A DNA stretch of 64,000 nucleotides from Nocardia jinanensis (GCF_014645735.1 NZ_BMMH01000009.1:1-64000), one strand, 5' to 3'; counted from the first letter of the stretch, positions 24,415 through 35,295 are shown. Numbers and translations are program-made. Notes: a model not told the origin generated them from the letters alone.

Positions 24415-27400
24415 ATGCCGACATTGGATGAACTCGCGGAACTGATGCGGGTCCGGCTGGCCGAGGAAGGGCTGGCCGCCGCGCCCGAGGTCCCGGCCCG
24501 GCGCGATTCCGGGCGGGCACCGCTGTCGTTCGGGCAGCGGTTCGTCTGGGCGCATCAGCAGATCGACCCGGACAGTACCGCCTACAACGTGTGCCAGGTC
24601 CTGACCTTCCGCGGCGAGGTACGCGATACCGCGCTACGGCAGGCGTTCGCGGCGTTGGCGCAGCGGCACGAGGTACTGCGCACCACGTATCACGTGGACG
24701 AATCCGGTGATCCCTACCAGCGGATACACGCCGACCTCGGGCTCCGGATCACCGACGCCGATCTGACCGGCGAGGACACCGCGACCGCATGTCTGCGCGT
24801 CGACGAACTCGTGACGGCCGCCGCGCACGAGACCTTCGACCTGTCCGCGGATTCGTCCATGCGACTGACCTTCGTCCGCCTGGACACCGAGACGGTGGTC
24901 GTGGTCGTGGTCATCCAGCACATCGCCTGGGACGGGATGTCGCTGTCGGCGCTGTCGCGGGATGTAGAGCGGTTCTATCGGCAGGCGCTGACCGGAGAGG
25001 TGTGGGTCGAGCCGCCGGCCCGGCAGGTCGCCGATTTCGCGGAGTGGGAGCAGGATCGCTACGCGCGTGCCGACCACAGCGCCGAGGACGAGTTCTGGGC
25101 CGGGCGTTTCGACCGCGAGCTGCCCGAACTGGCACTGCCCTACGACCGGCGGCCGAGCGTCGTCACCGAGCGGGGTACGCGTTCGGACCGCCTGCTGAGT
25201 GCCGCCGCCGAGACGACACTGCGCACCCTCGGCGAACAGTTGCGGGCCACTCCACTACAGGTGTTCCTCGCCGCCTGCTATCTGTCGCTGCGCCGGATCA
25301 CCGGTACCCGGGACATGGTGGTCGGAACCGCGGTCGCCAATCGGGAGGAATCGGGAACCGAGGACCTGATCGGCAACCTGATCAATATGTTGCCGCTGCG
25401 GCTCACCGGCGGCTCGGCCGCGACCTTCGCGGATCTGGTCCGGCATATCGGCGAGGTGACCAATGCGGCCTTCGCGCACAAACATTTCTCGCAGGAGGCG
25501 ATCGTCCGGGCCGTCAACCGGGCCACCGGCAATATCGGCTCGCGCCTGTTCGACGTGCTGGTGCTGTTCGTGCAGCAGCAGTTCGGCGGACCCGAACTGC
25601 CCGGGGTGACCACGAGCTGGCGGCTGGCCGATCACGGCGCAGCGCTGCTGCCGCTGGCGGTGGAGGGGTTCATGCACCCCGACCGGGTGGAGGTGCAGAT
25701 CACCTATCGCACCGACCTCTTCGACGCCGCCACCGTCGACCGGTTGCACGAATACCTCGATCGCATCCTGGCGCACGCGGCCGCGGCCGCACCCCTCGAC
25801 CGGCTGCTGGCGCTGTCGGAGGCCGACGCCGAGAGACTCGCCGCTTGGTCGGCCGGGCCCCGGGTACCGATCCAGCGCGACACCCTCGACGGCATGATCC
25901 GGGACGCCACGGTGAACCATCCCGGCCGAGTGGCCGTGGTCTTCGGTGATATCGAGCTGACCTACGCCGAATTCGGTACGCGGGTGGCGGCGCTGGCCCG
26001 GCTCCTGGCCGAGCGCGGCGTCGGTCCCGGTGACCGGGTCGGTGTATTCGCCGAACGCAGCGAACAGCTGCCGGTGATCTTCGCCGCGGTGCTGCGGGCC
26101 GGGGCGGTGTACACGCCCATCGATCCGAGCTACCCGGCCGACCGGATCGCGTTCCTCGTCGACGATGCGGCTCCGGCGCTGCTGGTGCGCTCGGTCACCG
26201 GCGATCATGCGCTCCCGGCTGCCGCGGGTGTCGCGGTCGTCGACCTGGCAGACGACAAGATCGCCGGGGCACTCGAGCGGGCGCGGGGTCTGTCGGCCGA
26301 ACCGGCCCGGCCGGTGCATCCGCTCGATGCCGCCTACCTGCTCTACACCTCCGGTACCACCGGCCGGCCCAAGGGCGTCGTGGTCGGCCATCGCGCCGCC
26401 GCCAACCATGTGCAGTGGATGCGGGACCATTTCGGCTTCGGTGCCGAACGGATTCTGCAGAAGGCGCCCATCGGGTTCGACGTCTCGGTATTCGAACTGG
26501 TCAACGCGCTGTGCACCGGTTCGGCGACCGTACTGCCGCCGCCGGACTGGTGGCAGGCGGACGTGGAGGCGCTGACCGAGATCATCGCCCGGCACCGGAT
26601 AACCCAGATCTCGCTGGTGCCCAGCGTGGTACGCGCGCTCCTGGACTCCGGGCCCGATCCGGACCGATTCCGGTCGATGCGGTTCGTCTATCTCGGCGGG
26701 GAAGCGGTACCACCGGCGCTGGTCGCGGAATCGGGCCGGGTGTTCGGCGGGACAGTACTGGGTCTGTACGGACCGACCGAAGCCGCCATGGACATCACCC
26801 ACGAGGACTTCACCGGCGCGCCGGAACAGGGACCCGCGCTGATCGGGATTCCGGAGGCGAATTCGTCGGTGTTCGTCCTGGACGAGCAGCTGCGGCGGGT
26901 GCCCGCCGGAGTCACCGGCGAGCTCTACCTCGCGGGAGTCCAGCTGGCACAGGGATACCATCGGCGTCCCGGCACGTCGGCGGCAACGTTCGTGGCCTGC
27001 CCGTTCCCGGGCGAAGCCGGGGCGCGTATGTACCGCACCGGCGATATCGCGCGGTGGAATTCCCGTGGGCGCCTGGAGTACCTGGGCCGGGCCGACGATC
27101 AGGTGAAGATCCGCGGGCACCGGATCGAGCTCGGTGAGATCGGCTCGGTGCTGAAGCAGGTGCCCGGGATCGCGGCCGCGGCGGCCGTCGCAGTGGCGAA
27201 GGACGCCGATACGGCATTGGCCGCCTACTACGTGCCCGAGGCGGATTCGCCTTTCGCGACCGGGGGCGAGGCCGAGAACGTCACTTATCTCAGGGCCCGG
27301 CTGGCCGAACGGTTGCCCGAATACATGATTCCCGCGGCGCTGGTCCGGCTGGACCGCCTGCCGCTGACCGCCAACGGGAAACTCGACCGCAAGGCCCTGC

Positions 27401-30400
27401 CGCTGCCCGACCTGGGCAGCGAGGCCGGCCGGGGCCGGGCGTTGCGCGAGGACACCGAACACGCAGTGGCGGAATCCATCCGGTCCGTGCTGGAGATCCC
27501 CGGCGCGCCGGTGCTGGCCGCCGACGACGATTTCCTCGCCCTGGGCGGGGATTCCATCAGCGCGATCCGATTGGTGTCGGCGCTGAAGAAGCGGGGTCTG
27601 GCGATCACCACCAGCGCCCTGTTCGGGGCTCGCACTATCGCCGCGATCGCGGCCGCTACCGCGCCGGTCGTCACCGCGATCGCCCCGGCGCTGCCGGACT
27701 GCGGCGATACGGGCTGGATTCCGCTCGGCTCTGCCGCGTCGGAACTCGCCGCGCTACCCGCCGCGGTCTATCGCACCCGCAGCCGGGCGACCGCACTGGT
27801 GACCCCGGCCGCGACCACCGCGCACCGACTCACCGCGGCGATCCGCGCCCTGGTCGATCGGCATCCGCTGCTGCGGGCCCGGATCGGCACCGGCCCCGAC
27901 GGCCGGATCTCCTACTACGTGCCCGGCCCGGACGAGGGCACCGGATTCCCCCGGATCATCGAGGCCGAACTGCCTGCCGGGCAATGGGATCGGGTCGCGG
28001 ATGTGCTCACCGAACAGGCACGCACCGCTGCGGAAACGCTGGACCCGGCAGCCGGAGCCATGGTGGCAGCGGTATGGGTGCGGACCCCCGATACGGCGAC
28101 CGGGCGGCTCCTGCTGGTGATCCACCGCCTGGTGGCCGACGCGGCGTCGTGGCGGATTCTGCACGACGATCTGCGCCGGTGGTGGGCCGGTGAACCGTTG
28201 GAGGCGGTCGCGGGGACCTCGGTGCGAACCTGGAACACGAACCTGGCCCGGTATTCCGGGACCGAAGCGGTGGCCGGTGAACTCGCCTACTGGCAGGCCG
28301 CGGCGGCCGGCCCGGACCCACTGCTGGGTGCGCGGGAACTCGATCCCGCCACAGATATCGTCGCCGCCGAGGTCACCGTCGAACTCGATCACAACGACAC
28401 CGCGTTCCTGTCCCGCACCGCCACCCGGGCCTTCGGTTGCGATTTCGGTGCTATCCAGATCGCCGCGCTGGCCGTGGCCGTGCACCGCTACCGGCGCGCT
28501 CGCGACCGGGATGCTGCCACGGTATCGCTCACCGTCGAAGGACACGGCCGGCCCGAGGAGCTGTTCGCCGGTGCCGACCCGACCGGCACCGTCGGAGCGT
28601 TCGCGAGTGCGTATCCACTGGTATTGGATATCGCCGCCGGGTCGGGCGAGCCGGATACGGTCACCGCGGTCAAGGCGGTCAAAGAGCAGCTACGTGCGGT
28701 CCCCGGCTCCGGTCTCGGCTACGGATTGTTGCGCGGTTCCGTTCCCCGAGAGGTGCCCGCACCACAGCTGAAATTCGGTTACCTGGGCCGATTCACCGTC
28801 GGCGGCACCACCGAAGCCGGTGGTATCGCACCGGAATTCGGTTTCCCGGGCGGGTGTTCCGAACCCGGTCGACCGGTCGACGCGCTGCTCGATATCGATA
28901 CGGCGATACTCGTCGACGCGGGCGAACCGGTATTGCGCGCCTCGTTGCGCTACGCCGACGGCGCGCTGACCGCGGCCGAGGTCGGCGAACTGGCCGACCG
29001 GTGGCTCGGCGCGCTGCGCGAGCTGGCGAACACGGTGCGCGAGAACCCGGGCCGGCGGCCGACTCCCAGCGATGTACTCGCCGCCGAGGTGACCCAGCTC
29101 GACTTGGACCGCTGGTACGGCAGCTACGGCGCCTACGAGGATGTCTACCCACTGGCGCCCATGCAGTCCGGCCTGTTCTTCACCGCCCTGAGTGCCGGGT
29201 CCGCCGATCTCTACAACGTGCAGACCCTGATCGGTGTCCGCGGTGATCTCGATATCGAGCGGCTGGCCGCCGCCTACGACACGGTGCTGAACCGCTACCC
29301 GAATCTGCGTATCACGGTTGCGGTATCGCATGCGGGCACGCCCTACGGCATCGTGGCGCCGCACGTCGATATCCCGGTCCGCGAACTGGATTTCTCGGCC
29401 GGCCCGGATCCGGCGGCCCGGCTGTCGGAACTGTTGCGGGCCGATCAGGCCGAACAGTTCGATCTCGGCCGGGGACCGATGTTCCGGGTCACCGTGGCGC
29501 GGTTGCCCGAAGCCCGCCACATGATCGTGCTGACCATGCATCATCTGCTGCTGGACGGGTGGTCCGGGCAGCTGCTGACCCAGGAGATATTCGCCGAGTT
29601 CGCGGTACCGGGGGCCGAACCCCTCGCCGATCCGGAGACTTTCGCCCGCTTCCTGGAGCTGGTCCGCAGCGGTGCACAGGCCACCGAGGCGGCGTGGGGC
29701 AGTGTGCTCGACGGTATCGAACCGTGCCTGGTCGCTCCTGGGCGCGCACCCGGCGGGTCGACGCAACCGGTGGCGTGCGAGTTCGCGATCGAGGACGATC
29801 TCGTGCGGCGGCTCACCGCGCTGGCAACCGAGCTCGGGACCACCTTCGGCGTGGTGTGCCAGCTGGCCTGGGCCAACGCACTGCGCTACGTGACCGGTAC
29901 CGGGACTCCGGTGTTCGGCGAGTCGGTATCGGGCCGCCCGGCCGATCTCGACGGGGTGAACGAAGCCATCGGCTGTTTCGCCAATATCGTGCCCGCCGTC
30001 GTGCCGATCCACCGGGACCGGACCTGGCGTGAATCGCTCACCGAGACGCAGTCGCGGCGGGTGGAACTCATGGAGTACCACCAGTACCCGCTGACCTCGG
30101 CGATCCGGGCCACCGGGGCGCGCAAGCTCTTCGACAGCATGTTCGTCCTCGAGTCGTATCCGGCGCGCCGCCGGGAGCTGGCGGGACTGCTCGGTGACGC
30201 GGGGCTGGAGCTGGTGTCCTTCGACGCCGGCGGCGCCACCGACAACGCGCTACTGCTCATGATCTTCCCGGCGAATTCGCTACTGCTCAGCGATCGGGTC
30301 GAGGCGATCATCTTCTACGCCGAGGACGCCTTCGAACCCGATGACGCGCGGATCGTGCGGACCGCCTTCTACAACACCCTCCGCGATATCGCGGAACATC

Positions 30401-30480
30401 CGGACCGCCCGATCGGGGCGGCACCGATCCTCACCGACGAAGACGAAGGACTGCTGGTGATGCGGAGGATGTGGCAGTGA
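24415..30480 (+). CDS. mbtE: NRPS C-A-T-E*-C (MbtE-like, larger)
   Basis: This 2021-residue protein has C1 (QHIAWDG near 168, catalytic His kept), A (YTSGTTGRPKG near 643), carrier (Ser near 1047 in LGGDSISA), an epimerisation-like domain (HRLVADAASW near 1236) and a final C domain with canonical HHLLLDG near 1708. The E domain has Arg for the catalytic His and altered later motifs (TVGAFASAYPL, LKFGYLG), so it is probably inactive. My manual A code is DVFSVLLMDK. By position it corresponds to MbtE, which adds the first hydroxylysine after the oxazoline. The ATG follows the previous stop by two bases, with a GAGGT site inside the upstream gene. Confidence 0.9.
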   Translation: MPTLDELAELMRVRLAEEGLAAAPEVPARRDSGRAPLSFGQRFVWAHQQIDPDSTAYNVCQVLTFRGEVRDTALRQAFAALAQRHEVLRTTYHVDESGDPYQRIHADLGLRITDADLTGEDTATACLRVDELVTAAAHETFDLSADSSMRLTFVRLDTETVVVVVVIQHIAWDGMSLSALSRDVERFYRQALTGEVWVEPPARQVADFAEWEQDRYARADHSAEDEFWAGRFDRELPELALPYDRRPSVVTERGTRSDRLLSAAAETTLRTLGEQLRATPLQVFLAACYLSLRRITGTRDMVVGTAVANREESGTEDLIGNLINMLPLRLTGGSAATFADLVRHIGEVTNAAFAHKHFSQEAIVRAVNRATGNIGSRLFDVLVLFVQQQFGGPELPGVTTSWRLADHGAALLPLAVEGFMHPDRVEVQITYRTDLFDAATVDRLHEYLDRILAHAAAAAPLDRLLALSEADAERLAAWSAGPRVPIQRDTLDGMIRDATVNHPGRVAVVFGDIELTYAEFGTRVAALARLLAERGVGPGDRVGVFAERSEQLPVIFAAVLRAGAVYTPIDPSYPADRIAFLVDDAAPALLVRSVTGDHALPAAAGVAVVDLADDKIAGALERARGLSAEPARPVHPLDAAYLLYTSGTTGRPKGVVVGHRAAANHVQWMRDHFGFGAERILQKAPIGFDVSVFELVNALCTGSATVLPPPDWWQADVEALTEIIARHRITQISLVPSVVRALLDSGPDPDRFRSMRFVYLGGEAVPPALVAESGRVFGGTVLGLYGPTEAAMDITHEDFTGAPEQGPALIGIPEANSSVFVLDEQLRRVPAGVTGELYLAGVQLAQGYHRRPGTSAATFVACPFPGEAGARMYRTGDIARWNSRGRLEYLGRADDQVKIRGHRIELGEIGSVLKQVPGIAAAAAVAVAKDADTALAAYYVPEADSPFATGGEAENVTYLRARLAERLPEYMIPAALVRLDRLPLTANGKLDRKALPLPDLGSEAGRGRALREDTEHAVAESIRSVLEIPGAPVLAADDDFLALGGDSISAIRLVSALKKRGLAITTSALFGARTIAAIAAATAPVVTAIAPALPDCGDTGWIPLGSAASELAALPAAVYRTRSRATALVTPAATTAHRLTAAIRALVDRHPLLRARIGTGPDGRISYYVPGPDEGTGFPRIIEAELPAGQWDRVADVLTEQARTAAETLDPAAGAMVAAVWVRTPDTATGRLLLVIHRLVADAASWRILHDDLRRWWAGEPLEAVAGTSVRTWNTNLARYSGTEAVAGELAYWQAAAAGPDPLLGARELDPATDIVAAEVTVELDHNDTAFLSRTATRAFGCDFGAIQIAALAVAVHRYRRARDRDAATVSLTVEGHGRPEELFAGADPTGTVGAFASAYPLVLDIAAGSGEPDTVTAVKAVKEQLRAVPGSGLGYGLLRGSVPREVPAPQLKFGYLGRFTVGGTTEAGGIAPEFGFPGGCSEPGRPVDALLDIDTAILVDAGEPVLRASLRYADGALTAAEVGELADRWLGALRELANTVRENPGRRPTPSDVLAAEVTQLDLDRWYGSYGAYEDVYPLAPMQSGLFFTALSAGSADLYNVQTLIGVRGDLDIERLAAAYDTVLNRYPNLRITVAVSHAGTPYGIVAPHVDIPVRELDFSAGPDPAARLSELLRADQAEQFDLGRGPMFRVTVARLPEARHMIVLTMHHLLLDGWSGQLLTQEIFAEFAVPGAEPLADPETFARFLELVRSGAQATEAAWGSVLDGIEPCLVAPGRAPGGSTQPVACEFAIEDDLVRRLTALATELGTTFGVVCQLAWANALRYVTGTGTPVFGESVSGRPADLDGVNEAIGCFANIVPAVVPIHRDRTWRESLTETQSRRVELMEYHQYPLTSAIRATGARKLFDSMFVLESYPARRRELAGLLGDAGLELVSFDAGGATDNALLLMIFPANSLLLSDRVEAIIFYAEDAFEPDDARIVRTAFYNTLRDIAEHPDRPIGAAPILTDEDEGLLVMRRMWQ

Positions 30481-33400
30481 CCGCCGAGATCGAGGACGTC
30501 CTGGCGCTGAGCCCGCTGCAGGAAGGGCTGTTCACCCTGGCGCAGCTGACCGCGGCGGGACACGATGTGTACTCCATTCCGTTCGCGGTCGATATCACCG
30601 GCCCGCTCGATATCGCGGTGTTGCGCCGCAGTCTCGAGGCGCTGCTGGTCCGGCATCCGAATCTGCGGGCGGTGTTCTGGGACGAGGACCTGCCGAAACC
30701 GGTGCAGATCATTCCCACCGCGGTCGAACTGCCGTGGCTCGAACTGACCGCCACCGACGCCGATATCGACGCGATCACCGAAGCCGAAACCCAGCGGCCG
30801 TTCGATCTGCGGAAGGGCCCGGCGCTGCGTGCGGCACTGGTGACGATGCCCGCGGCCACCGACGGTACCGAGCGGCACCGGCTGATCGTCACGGCGCACC
30901 ACATCCTGCTGGACGGCTGGTCGCTCGGGTTGTTCTTCGCCGAACTGCGCGTGCTGTACGCGGCCGGCGCCGCGCCGGAGGTGTTGCCGCCGGTGCGGCC
31001 CTACCGGGATTACATCGGCTGGCTGGCCGGGCGCGATACGGATCTGGGGCGGCAACAGTGGGTCCGGTACCTGGAGCCGCTGAGCGGACCGCTGATGGTC
31101 GCCGAGGGCGGGGCCGCGCTGAGCCTCGGCGGTCCCGCCGATCCGGTACCGCCCGAGGTCACCCGGGTCGGCCTGACTGTGGAAGAGACCCGGACCCTGC
31201 GGAACTGGGCACGGGAGCACGGCCTCACCCTGAACACGGCGGTCCAGTTCGCCTGGACGCTGGTGTTGTCCCGGCTCACCGATCGCGCGGATATCGTCTA
31301 CGGCACGGTGGTCACCGGACGCCCCGACCAGATCGCGGGCGTGGACCGGATGATCGGCCTGTTCATCAACACCGTCCCGGTCGCCTTCCAGCTCGACCCG
31401 GCCGAACCGGTGGCGGCGAGTTGCCGGCGGCTGCAACGTGAATCCAGCACAATGCGCGAGATCGGCTACCTGAGTCTGTCGGCGGTCCAGCTGGCCGCCG
31501 GGCACAGCGCGCTGTTCGACACGATGTTCGTGTTCCAGAACGCACCGTTGGACGGGCTCGCCGCGGATACCGGTATGGGCGGTGTCTCCTTCGAACCGGT
31601 GATGTCGAAGAACCTCACCCACTACCCGCTGACGGTGGTCGCGCACGTCTACGAGGACGAACTGCTGGTCGCGGTGGAGGCCGTACCGGGCGCGCTGCCG
31701 TACCGGCCGGACGATATCGGGGCCATGATGCTCACCGTCCTGCGTCGCCTGCCCGGCGATGCCGGGACCGCTACCGGTGATATCCAGATCTGCTCCGCCG
31801 CCGAGGCCGCCGGCCTGCTACGTCTTGCCGCCGTACCGGAACTGCCGGAAACGGATTCGGCGGCCACGGTGTTCGAGCTGTTCGAACGTCAGGTCGCCGC
31901 TTCACCGGATGCTGTGGCGCTCACCGATGCCACCCCGGACGCCGTGGCGCTCGCCGGCGCCACCTCGGCCCTCTGGCGCGCCGATGCCGCCCCGGGCGAC
32001 ACCGGGACCGCCGGCGCCGCCGTCCGGCTGACCTACCAGCAGCTGTACGACCGGTCGGCCCGGCTGGCCCGGGAGCTCGTAGCCGCGGGTGTCGGGCCGG
32101 AAGATGTGGTCGCGCTGTGCCTACCGCGCGGTGCCCGGTCGATCGTGGCGGTGCTGGCGGTATTCGCGGCGGGCGCCGCCTATGTGCCTGTCGACACCGC
32201 CCTGCCGCCGGCACGGATCGAATCCATTCTTCGCCAGTCCCGGCCGCGGCTGCTGCTCACGGCAGCGGGCTACGCGCCCGACCCGGACGGGCCGCCGGTA
32301 CTGGACCTCGACGATCCGGCGGTCGCCGACCGTATCGAGCGTCGGCCGGTGGGTGCGCCCCGGGTGCGCCGCCATCCCGACCACTGCGCCTACATCATCT
32401 TCACCTCGGGTTCCACGGGTGAACCGAAAGGCGTCGCCGACACCCATCGCGCGCTGGTCAGTTACTTCGCCGACCATCGGGAGCGCGTCTACCGGCCGGC
32501 GGTGCGCGCACTCGGCCGGCCGCTGCGGATCGCGCACGCCTGGTCGTTGAGTTTCGACGCCTCCTGGCAGCCCATGATCGGACTGCTCGACGGGCACAGC
32601 GTGCAGGTGTTCGGCGAGGAGACGATGCGCGACGCCGCCGGACTGGTCGCGGGACTGACCCGGTTCGGGATCGACATGATCGATACGACACCGTCGATGT
32701 TCCGTCAGCTGGAGGCCACCGGGTTGCCGGACGGACAGCTAGCGGTTCTCGCGCTCGGCGGCGAAGCCATCGACGCGCGACTGTGGGCGCGGCTGCGCTC
32801 CCTGTCCGGTATCGCGGTGCACAACTGCTACGGGCCGACCGAGACGACCGTGGAGGCGGTGGTCGCCAATGTGACCACGCCCCGGCCGGGCGACCCGGAT
32901 CCGGACTCGGCCACCATCGGCCTGCCGACCGCCGGAATGGCAGCCTACGTACTGGATTCGCGGTTGCGTCCGGTTCCGGTCGGTGCGGTGGGAGAGCTGT
33001 ATCTGTCCGGGCCGCAGGTCGCCCGCGGCTATATCGGGCGCCCCGCGGCCACGGCCGGACGCTTCGTCGCCGATCCGGTTCGCGCCGGGGACCGGATGTA
33101 CCGCACCGGTGACCTGGTGCGGCACCGCCCGCACGGCGGGCTCGAATATCTGGGACGTGCCGATGATCAGGTGAAGATCCGCGGCTACCGGATCGAGATC
33201 GGCGAGGTGGAGACCGCGCTGCGGGATCTGCCCGGTATCGCCGCCGCCGCCGCGATCGTGCACCGCCGGGGCGACAGCGCGGGTCTGGTCGGATTCCTGG
33301 TGCCCGAGCCCGGTGCGCCGGTGGACCCGCCACGTCTGCGCACGGCCCTGGCCGAAGTGCTGCCCGCCTATATGGTTCCCGGGCGGCTCACGGTGCTGGC

Positions 33401-35162
33401 GGAGCTACCGGTCAACGCGAATGGCAAACTCGACGTCCGCGCACTGTCCGCTCGTGCCGCGGAACTCGTGCGCGAGCAGCGCCGGGAAGGGGTGCCGGCA
33501 GCGCCGTCCACTCCGACCGAGCAGGCACTCGCCGCGGTACTCGCCGAGGTGTTCGACGGTGGTGCACCGGGTGTCGACGACGATTTCTTCGGTCTCGGAA
33601 TGGACAGTATCGTCGCGATCTCGCTGGTGAACCGGGCCCGGCGGCACGGTCTGGCGGTGACACCCCGAATGGTGGTGACAGCGCCGACCATTCGCGATCT
33701 GGCGGCCGCGATCGACGCGGGCGCGGCCGTGGCGGCGGAATCGGACGAACCCGATTACGGGGCGGTGCCGCCGCTGCCGATCGTGTCGTGGATGTACGCG
33801 CAACCGCACTACCGGCGGCTCGCGCAGGGCGTACTGCTGACCATCCCGGACGGGATGGCGCGTGCCGAGCTGGAGACGGTACTGCAGGCCGTGCTGGACG
33901 GGCACGACACGCTACGGGCGGTACTTTCCGAAACCCCGGATGGTCCGAGGCTGGTCACCCGGGAGCCGGGCACCGTCGCCGCGGCTGCCGTACTGACCGA
34001 TCTCGAACTCGACTCCGGTCGCACCGGATCCGAGGTCGCGGAGACGATCGGTGGTGTGGCCCGCGCGGCGCTCGACGAACTCGATCCGGCCGGCGCCCAA
34101 CTGGTGCGCGCGCTGCGTTTCCGTGGCACGCCCCGTGGCGACCTGCTGCTGCTGGCCGTCCACCACTTGGCGGTGGACGTGGTGTCCTGGAGCATTCTCA
34201 TCGCCGATCTCGCGCAGGCCTGGGAGCAGGTCGTGGCGGGTGGGACTCCGAAGGTCTCCGGGGAGCACACCTCGTACCGGCGGTGGTCGCAGCTGCTGTG
34301 GCAGCGGGCCGGGCAACCGGAGGTACTCGCACAACGCGACTACTGGGTGGCGCAGGTCCAGGCCCCCGATCCGGTACTGGGCGAGCGCGCACCGCGCGCG
34401 AGCGATACCTGGTCGTCCCTGCGGTTCACCGAGGTACCGACCTCGGCGGCGGCCACCGCGCGGATCCTGGAGGCCGCGACCGGGCCGGACGGTGTCCGCG
34501 ATCTGCTGCTGTCCGCGCTGACCGCGACGCTGGCGTCGTGGCGGCGGGAACGCGGCCACGATCACCGCACCGGGGCGCTGATCGCCATGGAGAGTCACGG
34601 GCGGCCCGATATCGTGGCCGGTTGCGATACCTCCGCGACGGTCGGCTGGTTCTCGAATGTGTACCCGGTCCGGCTCGGCGCGGACGAGTACGCCGTGGAT
34701 GTGGACCGGGCCGAGACCGAACCGGACGCGGCTCGCGCGCTGCTGGAGTCGGTGGCCGCGCGGATGCGCGAGATCCCCGAACAGGGTTTGGATTTCGGGC
34801 TGTTGCGCGAGATCGTGGGCGTCCCGGAACTGGCCGGTGCCGCGGATCCGCAGGTCGAATTCAACTATCTCGGGCGCCTGGACCTCGGCGGATACGGCGA
34901 GGGCGATTGGTCGATGATCACCGATCCCGACCTGGCGGCGGCATTGCCGGTGGATACCGAACCCGATCTGCCCGTGCGCTATCCACTGAGTCTCATCGCC
35001 ACCGTCGAATCCACCTCGGAAGGCCCGCGGCTGATGACCCGCTGGCGGTGGAGCGAAGGACCGTTCACCGGGGCCGAGATCGACCGGCTGGCCGAATTGT
35101 GGCGCCGGGCCCTCGCCGCATTGGCACCGCTGCCCGCGGACCACATCGCACGGGAGTCGTGA
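30477..35162 (+). CDS. mbtF: NRPS C-A-T-E (MbtF-like)
   Basis: This protein of about 1561 residues has C (canonical HHILLDG near 141), A (FTSGSTGEPKG near 641), carrier (Ser near 1043 in LGMDSIVA) and a full E domain: HHLAVDVVSW near 1228, ESHGRPD, TVGWFSNVYPV and FNYLGRL. The order matches MbtF, which adds the terminal lysine that is later cyclised. My manual A code is DAQDLLCVEK. No thioesterase domain is present, as in MbtF. The GTG at 30477 overlaps the previous TGA; an in-frame GTG at 30471 is also possible. Because the previous protein also ends in a C domain, two C domains meet at this interface. Confidence 0.9.
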   Translation: MTAEIEDVLALSPLQEGLFTLAQLTAAGHDVYSIPFAVDITGPLDIAVLRRSLEALLVRHPNLRAVFWDEDLPKPVQIIPTAVELPWLELTATDADIDAITEAETQRPFDLRKGPALRAALVTMPAATDGTERHRLIVTAHHILLDGWSLGLFFAELRVLYAAGAAPEVLPPVRPYRDYIGWLAGRDTDLGRQQWVRYLEPLSGPLMVAEGGAALSLGGPADPVPPEVTRVGLTVEETRTLRNWAREHGLTLNTAVQFAWTLVLSRLTDRADIVYGTVVTGRPDQIAGVDRMIGLFINTVPVAFQLDPAEPVAASCRRLQRESSTMREIGYLSLSAVQLAAGHSALFDTMFVFQNAPLDGLAADTGMGGVSFEPVMSKNLTHYPLTVVAHVYEDELLVAVEAVPGALPYRPDDIGAMMLTVLRRLPGDAGTATGDIQICSAAEAAGLLRLAAVPELPETDSAATVFELFERQVAASPDAVALTDATPDAVALAGATSALWRADAAPGDTGTAGAAVRLTYQQLYDRSARLARELVAAGVGPEDVVALCLPRGARSIVAVLAVFAAGAAYVPVDTALPPARIESILRQSRPRLLLTAAGYAPDPDGPPVLDLDDPAVADRIERRPVGAPRVRRHPDHCAYIIFTSGSTGEPKGVADTHRALVSYFADHRERVYRPAVRALGRPLRIAHAWSLSFDASWQPMIGLLDGHSVQVFGEETMRDAAGLVAGLTRFGIDMIDTTPSMFRQLEATGLPDGQLAVLALGGEAIDARLWARLRSLSGIAVHNCYGPTETTVEAVVANVTTPRPGDPDPDSATIGLPTAGMAAYVLDSRLRPVPVGAVGELYLSGPQVARGYIGRPAATAGRFVADPVRAGDRMYRTGDLVRHRPHGGLEYLGRADDQVKIRGYRIEIGEVETALRDLPGIAAAAAIVHRRGDSAGLVGFLVPEPGAPVDPPRLRTALAEVLPAYMVPGRLTVLAELPVNANGKLDVRALSARAAELVREQRREGVPAAPSTPTEQALAAVLAEVFDGGAPGVDDDFFGLGMDSIVAISLVNRARRHGLAVTPRMVVTAPTIRDLAAAIDAGAAVAAESDEPDYGAVPPLPIVSWMYAQPHYRRLAQGVLLTIPDGMARAELETVLQAVLDGHDTLRAVLSETPDGPRLVTREPGTVAAAAVLTDLELDSGRTGSEVAETIGGVARAALDELDPAGAQLVRALRFRGTPRGDLLLLAVHHLAVDVVSWSILIADLAQAWEQVVAGGTPKVSGEHTSYRRWSQLLWQRAGQPEVLAQRDYWVAQVQAPDPVLGERAPRASDTWSSLRFTEVPTSAAATARILEAATGPDGVRDLLLSALTATLASWRRERGHDHRTGALIAMESHGRPDIVAGCDTSATVGWFSNVYPVRLGADEYAVDVDRAETEPDAARALLESVAARMREIPEQGLDFGLLREIVGVPELAGAADPQVEFNYLGRLDLGGYGEGDWSMITDPDLAAALPVDTEPDLPVRYPLSLIATVESTSEGPRLMTRWRWSEGPFTGAEIDRLAELWRRALAALAPLPADHIARES

Positions 35163-35295
35163 GAACCCGTGCACCTATTCGTCATCGAGCCCCGCAGCAG
35201 AGGGTCGCGTATTTCGCTGGACCCGTCTCTGCCGGCCGGGCACCGGACCGGGATGTTCCGGTCGTTTCGACACAGCACCAGAGCGGAGTGATCGT
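35163..35295 (+). other. Short spacer inside the siderophore operon with a weak hairpin
   Basis: This 133-bp gap between the MbtF-like gene and the thioesterase has no iron box. GACCGG (35246-35251) and CCGGTC (35258-35263) can pair around a 6-base loop, which could act as a partial terminator or RNA stability element. No ORF is supported. Confidence 0.35.

Noticed and set aside
25255..27462. Open reading frame of 735 codons on the minus strand
   Set aside because: It is antisense to the A and carrier domains of the MbtE-like NRPS; low-complexity composition.
33912..35174. Open reading frame of 420 codons on the minus strand
   Set aside because: It is antisense to the E domain of the MbtF-like NRPS, where HHLAVDVVSW is intact.
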